Source: Chloroflexi bacterium UBA6077 (GTDB lineage: Bacteria > Chloroflexota > UBA6077). From it: 21,191 bases of DNA. Shown one piece after another: positions 16,701 through 21,191 of the stretch. The notes beneath the pieces are model-generated. The model was not told the DNA's origin. It did no database searches and saw only the letters and a program-made list of their open reading frames with translations. Both the position numbers and the translations under genes were made by a program. Position 1 is the stretch's first letter. Each line of letters opens with the position of its first letter. The DNA is taken from the NCBI GenBank assembly GCA_002436065.1, contig DIXP01000109.1, forward strand, positions 1 through 21,191, written 5' to 3'.

Positions 16701-16821
16701 CGCAAAAGACGGCCGGGTCGTGGAGGTGGCTGTGACTGCCACGGCGCTGGTGAAAGAAGACGGGAAAGTGTATGCCGTTGCCTCCACGGAGAGGGAAGAA
16801 ATCGTAGGAAGTGGCCGATGA
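13798..16821 (+). CDS. CheB-CheR fusion signalling protein with coiled coil and PAS domains
   Basis: This 1007-aa protein joins five parts. Residues 35-225 form a CheB methylesterase-like domain with its catalytic triad visible: Ser44 in GASAGG, His73 in VQHL and Asp165 in GSDG. Residues 250-505 form a CheR methyltransferase-like domain with the SAM motif PGCSTGEEAYS (342-352), FATDID and SCRNVLIYM. A linker follows. A long coiled coil (about 682-767) is built from repeated 7-residue units such as NEELETS and NEEMQS. Two PAS domains follow (about 768-880 and 890-1000). No kinase domain is present; it ends where the next gene, a histidine kinase, begins. The start is GTG 13798 without a good ribosome-binding site; GTG 13804 is an alternative. 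It probably senses a signal and works with that kinase; classical chemotaxis genes are absent. Confidence 0.93.
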   Translation: MDVAARKQGKAKKAEGALPSSVIDVQEPPERRAANFPIVGIGASAGGLAAFEAFFSAMPADTDPGMAFVLVQHLAPDHKSLLSDLISRYTRMRVLEVKDGMEVRPNCAYIIPPNRDMALLNGSLQLLEPAAPRGQRLPIDFFFRSLAQDQHERAICIVLSGTGSDGTLGVRAVKGEGGMVMAQTPESTEYDGMPRSAIATGLIDYVLPPAEMPAQLIAYATRAFGRPYLPSSPSVPRAEDALKKVLILLRGQTGHDFSQYKQNTINRRVERRMAVHQIERLDGYLRYLQQTPDEVEALFRDLLIGVTSFFRDPDAFAVLQEQVIPQLFAGKQAGDLVRTWVPGCSTGEEAYSIAILLQEQLEALKQGFKLQIFATDIDSRAIELARAGVYPVSITADVSPERLARFFVQEEGDTSFRIHKSTRDMLIFSLQDVIQDPPFSRLDLVSCRNVLIYMGAELQKKLIPLFHYALNPGGYLFLGSSETAGEFTDLFSTVDRKAKLYKRKENVHATYRAPVGQFPPPLAGDEAAAHPSGRAPGQHKLPLRELTERALLQEFAPVGALIDEHGNILYLHGRTGRYLEPAPGEAGMNILKMAREGLRRDLAAALHKAVPHRETARHRGLRVKTNGAFTTVNLTVRPVSDPLDAAGTPGLFLVILEDAPDVTQEQPEKAAHAGDTGTDTDARVVALKQELRAKEESLQTTNEELETSNEELKSSNEEMQSVNEEMQSTNEELETSKEELQSVNEELATVNAELQTKVADLSRANNDMINLLSGTGIGTIFVDLALRIQRFTPTVTQIVNLIPTDVGRPLAHIVSNLEGYDRLIPDVQGVLDSLVPREVEVQIKTGAWFLLRIRPYRTLENVIEGVVITFTDVTEQRQARAALRESAAERRLAVVVRDAYDAITVQDLEGRILAWNPGAERLYGWTEAEALAMNVRDLIPEDQREKAMAAVLRLSRAKVLEPYHMQRIAKDGRVVEVAVTATALVKEDGKVYAVASTEREEIVGSGR

Positions 16822-18233
16822 CTAAGAGGACCGGCTCGGGTAAGTCGGGCGACCCATCGGTGGAACCAGGCCAACGCGGTGTTGGAGACCAAGATAGACT
16901 GAACACAACCCAGGCGATGCGCAATCAGGCGGAGGAAATTGCCCGAGCTAGAGCCGCCCAGACGCCGGAAGAACCAGCATCGCAACCCCCCGAGGCATTG
17001 AGGCAGTTGCTTCACGAGCTACGGGTGCATCAGATCGAGCTGGAGATGCAGAACGAGGAGCTGCGCCGAGCGCAGATGGCGATCGAAGACTCGCGGGCCC
17101 GGTATTTCGACCTGTACGACCTGGCACCGGTGGGCTATCTCACCGTCGACGAAAAGGGTCTGATCCTGGAAGCCAATCTCACTGCCGCGACCCTGCTGGG
17201 GGTGACGAGGGGCGCTCTGCTCAAGAAACGGCTATCCTCCTTCATCCTACCCGTGGACCAGGACCTCTTCTATCGCCAGCGACAGGAGCTCTCTAAAACG
17301 AGCGCGCCCCAGGCGTCCGAGCTCCGGATGATGAAGACGGACGGCTCATCCTTCTGGGCACGACTGGAGGCCACCGCGGCAGAGGACGCCGATGGCGCCC
17401 CAGTCTCCCTAGTCGTGGTGAGCGACGTCACCGAACACAGGCGAGCGGAGGAACGGGAACGGCAGCTCGCATCCGAGCGCGAGACCAGAGTCCAAGCGGA
17501 GGAGGCGATCAAGGCCAGGGACGAGTTCATCACCGTTGCCGCCCATGAACTGAAGACCCCCGTCACCTCCCTTCAGGGGTATGCCCAACTCATGCTGCGG
17601 GAGCTGGGAAAGACAGGAACAGTGGATACCGGCCGCCTGTCCAGGGCAATGGAGCGGATCGAGCGACAGAGCAAGCGACTCGTCAACTTGAGCGAACAGC
17701 TGCTCAGTGTCTCCCGCATCCAGTCGGGCAAGTTGACCCTATCCCGAGAGGAAACAGCTGTTTCCGAACTACTGGAGAAGGTGGTCGAGGATGAGCGGGA
17801 TGCCCACCCCGAGAGGGCTATCGAGCTGCACAATAACGGACCTGACCGGGCCTACGTCGATCCCCTGCGCCTCGAGCAAGTCCTGGTCAACTTGCTCGAC
17901 AATGCCATCAAGTTCTCTCCACCGAACTCGAATATAGACGTCGATCTGGACGGAGGCGAGCAGGGATGGGTTCGGATAGCAGTGCGGGACCGGGGGGCGG
18001 GAATACCTGAAGATAAGCGGGAGCGAATCTTCGATAGGTACTACCAGGCGAATCCCGAACGCCACCTCGGTGGCATGGGGGTCGGGCTCTTCGTGAGCAG
18101 GCAGACAGTTGAGATGCACGGTGGCTCGATCACGGTGGAGCAACCGGAAGATGGCGGCAGCCGTTTCGTAGTGTGCCTTCCTACGAACAGGCACGACAGC
18201 GAGGAGCCCTCGACAGAGCAACGCCTGGAGTAG
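16818..18233 (+). CDS. PAS-domain sensor histidine kinase
   Basis: This 471-aa kinase starts at ATG 16818, whose ATGA overlaps the stop of the CheB-CheR gene, so the two are translationally coupled; the frame is open upstream but only as a shadow of the preceding gene. A basic, low-complexity N-terminus leads to a helix LRVHQIELEMQNEELRRAQ, then a PAS domain at about 96-205 (LAPVGYLTVDEKG). The dimerisation and phosphoacceptor domain has His243 in AAHELKTPV. The ATPase domain has Asn362 in LLDNAIKFS (N box), DRGAGIP (G1), FDRYYQA (F box) and GGMGVGLFVS (G2). There are no membrane segments, so it is cytoplasmic. No response regulator gene is adjacent, so its partner is elsewhere. Confidence 0.95.
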   Translation: MTKRTGSGKSGDPSVEPGQRGVGDQDRLNTTQAMRNQAEEIARARAAQTPEEPASQPPEALRQLLHELRVHQIELEMQNEELRRAQMAIEDSRARYFDLYDLAPVGYLTVDEKGLILEANLTAATLLGVTRGALLKKRLSSFILPVDQDLFYRQRQELSKTSAPQASELRMMKTDGSSFWARLEATAAEDADGAPVSLVVVSDVTEHRRAEERERQLASERETRVQAEEAIKARDEFITVAAHELKTPVTSLQGYAQLMLRELGKTGTVDTGRLSRAMERIERQSKRLVNLSEQLLSVSRIQSGKLTLSREETAVSELLEKVVEDERDAHPERAIELHNNGPDRAYVDPLRLEQVLVNLLDNAIKFSPPNSNIDVDLDGGEQGWVRIAVRDRGAGIPEDKRERIFDRYYQANPERHLGGMGVGLFVSRQTVEMHGGSITVEQPEDGGSRFVVCLPTNRHDSEEPSTEQRLE

Positions 18234-18403
18234 GCGGACACTGCACATGCTCGTCGTTTCACCCTGCTCCTGCAACGAAATGGCTACAGCAATCTTTCCG
18301 CCTTGCCTATCGCTGGTTTGTTAACTCCGGAGATCCGTCCGGAGGAACCGGCTTGCCAGGCCAGAACCCCCGGGAGCATCGCTCCGCCGCTCGGGCGGGT
18401 TCC

Positions 18404-18573
18404 CAGGGCCTTTTAGTTCTGCCGATTCGCGGCTCTTGGTGCAGCCCTCACCCCGACCCTCTCCCAGAGGGAGAGGGAGGCGTCAGAATCGCCTCTCCCT
18501 CTGGGAGAGGCCGCCCGAAGGGCGGGTGAGGGCGGCGCTAGGAGCAGAGAAGCAGGAGAACTAAAAGGCCCTG
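18404..18573. mobile_element. 170-bp nested inverted-repeat element (MITE-like)
   Basis: CAGGGCCTTTTAGTTCT at 18404-18420 is matched by its exact reverse complement at 18557-18573 (17 of 17). Inside lies a second inverted pair of the dispersed type beginning CCCTCACCCCGACCCTCTCC (from 18445) and ending GGCGGGTGAGGG (to 18532), around complementary CTCTCCCAGAGGGAGAG units. No gene is present. This accounts for most of the 355-bp gap between the kinase and the peptidase, which converge on it. It may also act as a bidirectional terminator. The remainder (18234-18403) shows GC-rich imperfect hairpins and nothing coding. Confidence 0.75.
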
Positions 18574-18588
18574 GTGGTCAGCCGCCCC

Positions 18589-20355
18589 CTACTTGACTGC
18601 CGCCGCCGTCCTCTTCGCCATATCCCGCACCTCTCGCATGCCGTCGGCGAAGCGGTTGCGCTGGCGGATCAACTCCGTCTCCAGCAGGTTGCGCTCCTCG
18701 GACCCAACGGGCTGCGCCTTCATCCGAGGCAGTTCGTACAGCCCCGGCAGCAGGGTGCTCTGGGACGACAGGCCGTAGGGATCGTGGCCATAAGTGCCGG
18801 CCGCGGTCCCGCCCAGCGGCACCAGGACCCGGCTGAGCGCCTTCAGGGTACTGTTCAGGATCTGCACTACCTCGTCCGGCGCCTCGCCCCGACTGGCCTT
18901 CTCTCGCCAGCCTTCGGCCACGGCATCGAGACCCTCCACCGCCGCCAGCGCCTCCTTCGCCAATCCGAAGGCCCTTGCCAGGCCGATCTCCTCGCCGAGC
19001 GGCAGCAGCGTCTCCACCTTGTCCACCATCTGCTTCACGGTCGGGGTGAATCGGGCCGGGACGATCGGCACCGTCAGCAGCTCGGCAAGGTAGGCCGCGT
19101 GCATCCTCAGATGCAGCCCCATCAGATCCTTGTCCAGCCGCTCGATCGTGCTCGCGTCGGTGTGGTGCCACCACCCCAGGTTGCCCATCCCCATCGCCTT
19201 CACCTCATCCTTCGTGAAGACGGTGTGCCCCGCCATGGAGGGGACGCCGATGCCAAAGAAGGAGGTGTCGCCGGTCCTCACCAGCCGATTCCAGTGCGTC
19301 TCCATGCCGCCCAGCGACCGCCGCTCGATGGCGGAGTGGAAGCCGTGCAGCTCCACGTCGCTCTTGGTCTCCCAGAGGGTAGTGCCGATCATGGCCGGCT
19401 GGTCCACCTGGAGGTAGGCCACGGCGTTCTCGCGGAGGTCGTCCCAGTAGACGTCCACGAAGTGGCTGGAGCCGATCATGGTTCCGGTCTCGTGTCCCAC
19501 CCAGAAGCCGACGGTCAGCCCCCGCCGCAGCTCCCCCGCGTGCTTCTGGAACACCCGCGCCATCTCCAGGAAGAGGGCGTTGCCGGCGGCGTTATCGCTG
19601 GCTGCCTGGCCGAACCAGGAGTCCATGTGGCCACCCAGGACGGCAAACTCCGGAGAGCCGCTCGAGGAGCGCACCCGACCGACCGCCTGCCGCAGTGGCC
19701 GCCACTCGTCCCGGCACTCGGCGCTCAGCCGTACCTGCACCGGACCACGGGCAACCAGATCCCGCAGCCACAGCCCGTCGACCCGCGAAAGGCCCAGACA
19801 GGGGATGCCGGGCATCTCCGTCCGCATGGTGAGCCGTGTGGGGTTGCCCCAGCATGGCTTCACCGAGCCGTAGGGCAGCAGCGTGCTATCGTCGTAACCC
19901 CAGTTCAGCAGCAGCGCCCCCAGGGCACCCTGGAGGGACATGATCCGCTGCTTCTCCTGTCGCGGCGGGAAATAGGAGAGGTCGGAGAGGGCGATCTTGC
20001 CCCTGATCCCGGCCTGCTCGCAGGAATCCCAGCTACCGACGCCGGTCTCCACAAGCTCGGCCTCGATCGGCTCGACGGTTCCCTTGCTGTGGAACAGGAC
20101 GTTGGCGGGGAGGGTCCGCTGCACCGGGCTAAGGATCTCCAGCGAGCCCTTGCCGGCAAAGCTGACCAGGCCGGGGTACTCCATCAGCTCGGCCTCGACC
20201 CCCGCGGCCTTCAGGTTATCGTGCATGTACCCGGCGGCGTTCCAGCAGTTCTCGGTCCCCGCCAGGCGGGAGGGGAATTGGTGGACGATCTCCTCGATGT
20301 GCTTCCAGGCTCGGTCCGTCGAGACCTCTGCCAGCAGCTTCTCTTCTAACGACAT
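18589..20355 (-). CDS. M28-family zinc peptidase with PA-like insert
   Basis: This 588-aa minus-strand protein starts at ATG 20355 after a strong GAGGAGGT site. It has an N-terminal helical region, a protease-associated-like insert (about residues 80-200), and an M28 catalytic domain. Likely zinc ligands are His243 and Asp245 in GGHMDSW, Asp254 in ASDNAAGNA, Glu289, Asp318 in LQVDQP, and His397 or 398 in WWHHTDAST. At the position where M28 enzymes have Glu-Glu (general base plus ligand) the sequence is GHETG, so the base is His288. Related proteins I recall carry GHSHG at this spot, so this subgroup may use altered chemistry. There is no signal peptide or membrane segment, so it is probably cytoplasmic. 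It is transcribed divergently from the rhodanese gene. Confidence 0.88.
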   Translation of the reverse strand: MSLEEKLLAEVSTDRAWKHIEEIVHQFPSRLAGTENCWNAAGYMHDNLKAAGVEAELMEYPGLVSFAGKGSLEILSPVQRTLPANVLFHSKGTVEPIEAELVETGVGSWDSCEQAGIRGKIALSDLSYFPPRQEKQRIMSLQGALGALLLNWGYDDSTLLPYGSVKPCWGNPTRLTMRTEMPGIPCLGLSRVDGLWLRDLVARGPVQVRLSAECRDEWRPLRQAVGRVRSSSGSPEFAVLGGHMDSWFGQAASDNAAGNALFLEMARVFQKHAGELRRGLTVGFWVGHETGTMIGSSHFVDVYWDDLRENAVAYLQVDQPAMIGTTLWETKSDVELHGFHSAIERRSLGGMETHWNRLVRTGDTSFFGIGVPSMAGHTVFTKDEVKAMGMGNLGWWHHTDASTIERLDKDLMGLHLRMHAAYLAELLTVPIVPARFTPTVKQMVDKVETLLPLGEEIGLARAFGLAKEALAAVEGLDAVAEGWREKASRGEAPDEVVQILNSTLKALSRVLVPLGGTAAGTYGHDPYGLSSQSTLLPGLYELPRMKAQPVGSEERNLLETELIRQRNRFADGMREVRDMAKRTAAAVK

Positions 20356-20615
20356 CCGGCACCTCCTCAGTAGAGTCTAGATCGGTGCAGGGCGAGGAAC
20401 CCTTGGGGTGCATCAAGGGACGGTCGCGGGAACACAACCCTCTGGGCAACGGGGACGGCTTCGTCCGCACCACCGCTCAGTTTAACGGAGCCAGGGTCAA
20501 GAATCCAGGCCAACGCAGGGGAGGCATAGCCCTTGCTTCCATCCTCCTCCATGCCACCAACCATGGGCGGCCCGCGCTGTATGGATCGCACCCGATCCGA
20601 AAGGGGGAAGCAGAG

Positions 20616-20987
20616 GTGCTGCACAAGCTGGACACGAGCCATGTACCGATGATCGGTGCCGAGGATGCGAAGCGGGAGTTCGACCAGGGGACGGCACTCT
20701 TTGTGGACCTGCGCAGCCACGCGGCATACACACGGTGCCACATCCCCGGGGCGGTCTCCATCCCCCTCAGGGAGCTGTTCACCCGCTACGGGGAGCTGCC
20801 CCATGACCAGGCGATCATCTTCTATTGAACTTGACCCCGCGAGGAGTCCAGCGTCCGTGCGACGCTGTTGATGATCCGCCAGGGGTACGACAACGCCAGG
20901 GCCTTCGTGGGCGGCATCCAGGAGTGGCAGAGGCGCGACTATCCACTTGAGGGCGAGTACACGGAGGTCCCGCTGAAGGCAGCTTGA
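20616..20987 (+). CDS. Rhodanese-like protein, candidate selenoprotein with two in-frame UGA codons
   Basis: Read through two TGA codons, this 123-codon frame is a single-domain rhodanese. ALFVDLRSHAAYTRCHIPG and AVSIPLREL form the first half. IIFY, then TGA(71)-Thr-TGA(73)-PREESSVRA, is the active-site loop. GYDNARAFVGGIQEWQ closes the fold, and the frame stops at a TGA (20985-20987). Relatives have Cys at both TGA positions (Y-C-x-C-P). All codons after the second TGA stay in frame and look conserved over 50 residues. A hairpin at 20849-20867 fits a bacterial SECIS. I therefore read both as selenocysteine. GTG 20616 is chosen because AAGGGGGAA lies 7-15 nt upstream; ATG 20649 is the alternative. 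Rhodaneses transfer sulfane sulfur through this residue. The alternative is a pseudogene with two nonsense changes. No selA, selB, selC or selD is in the window. Confidence 0.7.
20849..20867 (+). promoter_or_regulatory. Candidate bacterial SECIS hairpin
   Basis: CAGCGTC (20849-20855) pairs perfectly with GACGCTG (20861-20867) around the 5-nt loop CGTGC. The loop begins 21 nt after the second in-frame TGA and 27 nt after the first. Its second base is G, as expected in bacterial SECIS elements, where a G among the first two loop bases is usual. The hairpin lies inside the coding region, also as expected. No bulged U like that of E. coli fdhF is seen. One hairpin would have to serve both UGAs. 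Confidence 0.55.
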
Positions 20988-21117
20988 TGGGTGACGTCGG
21001 CCGGTTCTGGTCCATTCTCTGTCCCAAGGATCATCAAAGTGATTGTTGCACGTGATAGTGAGGCATATACTATGTGGCGCATCCGCCAGATCCCTGGCAG
21101 TTTTGCCATGTCTGGAC
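20988..21117. other. Region after the rhodanese gene, weak promoter candidate
   Basis: No gene is visible before the repeat begins near 21118. TTGTTG at 21043-21048 and TATACT at 21066-21071 are separated by 17 bp and could be a weak forward promoter reading out of the window; the -35 match is poor. The 260 bp before the rhodanese gene (20356-20615) likewise holds nothing I can name beyond the two divergent gene starts. Confidence 0.25.
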
Positions 21118-21191
21118 GCCCGACACTAATGGCCATTAACAAATAAACCTGACACGGTATGGCTAACAGGCGTGTCCACACCGCGGGAGGG
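21118..21191. mobile_element. Partial inverted copy of the 182-bp MITE-like element, cut by window end
   Basis: Bases 21137-21154 are exactly TAACAAATAAACCTGACA, the element's terminal repeat. The following 37 bases match the reverse complement of 11348-11384 with one mismatch. The outer arm (21118-21136) resembles 11202-11220 in 13 of 19 positions. The copy is in the opposite orientation to that at 11221-11402, about 9.8 kb away. The rest lies beyond the window. Confidence 0.75.

Noticed and set aside
16569..16817. Upstream extension of the histidine kinase start
   Set aside because: The 83 extra codons lie inside the PAS-coding end of the previous gene and encode an Arg/Gly/Pro-rich shadow; the ATGA overlap start is much better.
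18574..20349. 591-codon open frame on the plus strand opposite the M28 peptidase
   Set aside because: The translation is His/Gln/Arg/Pro-rich without any motif, while the minus strand carries a full peptidase with a strong ribosome-binding site. It is an antisense shadow.

Overview
The window is a GC-rich bacterial chromosome segment with about fifteen genes, no rRNA or tRNA that I can recognise, and several small palindromic repeat families between genes. The best guess for the source is a monoderm-type bacterium, most likely Chloroflexi (Dehalococcoidia-like). Three things point there: a solute-binding protein with a lipoprotein signal rather than a plain periplasmic one, small DUF proteins and a 'NifH'-misnamed toroid protein of kinds I associate with that phylum, and intergenic palindromes of the GTAGGGGCGG...CCGCCCCTAC type. 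This is inference; no marker gene is present.

Layout. 1-2362: a LacI-family regulator, then two small conserved proteins of unknown function (a DUF6653-like membrane protein and a DUF6899-like protein). 2446-2622 (minus): a short unknown gene. 2869-4621: an alpha/alpha-toroid (squalene-cyclase-like) protein and a CRP/FNR-type regulator, probably one operon. 4961-9838: a radical SAM enzyme with an unusual CX14CX2C cluster motif, followed by a complete tripartite tricarboxylate transporter (tctC lipoprotein, tctB, tctA). 9855-10209: a decayed 3' half of a TSUP (TauE/SafE) permease. 10217-11077 (minus): an EamA/DMT transporter. 11221-11402: a 182-bp MITE-like element. 11525-13355: an intact TSUP permease and a tRNA-dihydrouridine synthase. 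13385-13578: a palindrome cluster. 13798-18233: a CheB-CheR-coiled coil-PAS signalling protein overlapping by 4 nt a PAS histidine kinase. 18404-18573: a nested inverted-repeat element. 18589-20355 (minus): an M28-type zinc peptidase. 20616-20987: a rhodanese gene interrupted by two in-frame TGA codons. 21118-21191: start of a second, inverted copy of the MITE-like element, cut by the window end.

Most notable point. The rhodanese reading frame runs in one frame through two TGA codons (20826-20828 and 20832-20834), which sit where the family's active-site loop normally has Cys-x-Cys. Downstream the frame stays open and rhodanese-like to a third TGA at 20985-20987. A perfect 7-bp hairpin with a 5-nt loop lies 21 nt after the second TGA, in the position expected of a bacterial SECIS. 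I therefore read it as a candidate selenoprotein with a Sec-Thr-Sec active site, with a pseudogene as the alternative. The other points of interest are the radical SAM/TTT pairing and the TSUP remnant beside an intact paralogue. The 4.6-10.2 kb block also looks less GC-biased at third codon positions than its surroundings and may have been acquired as a unit.
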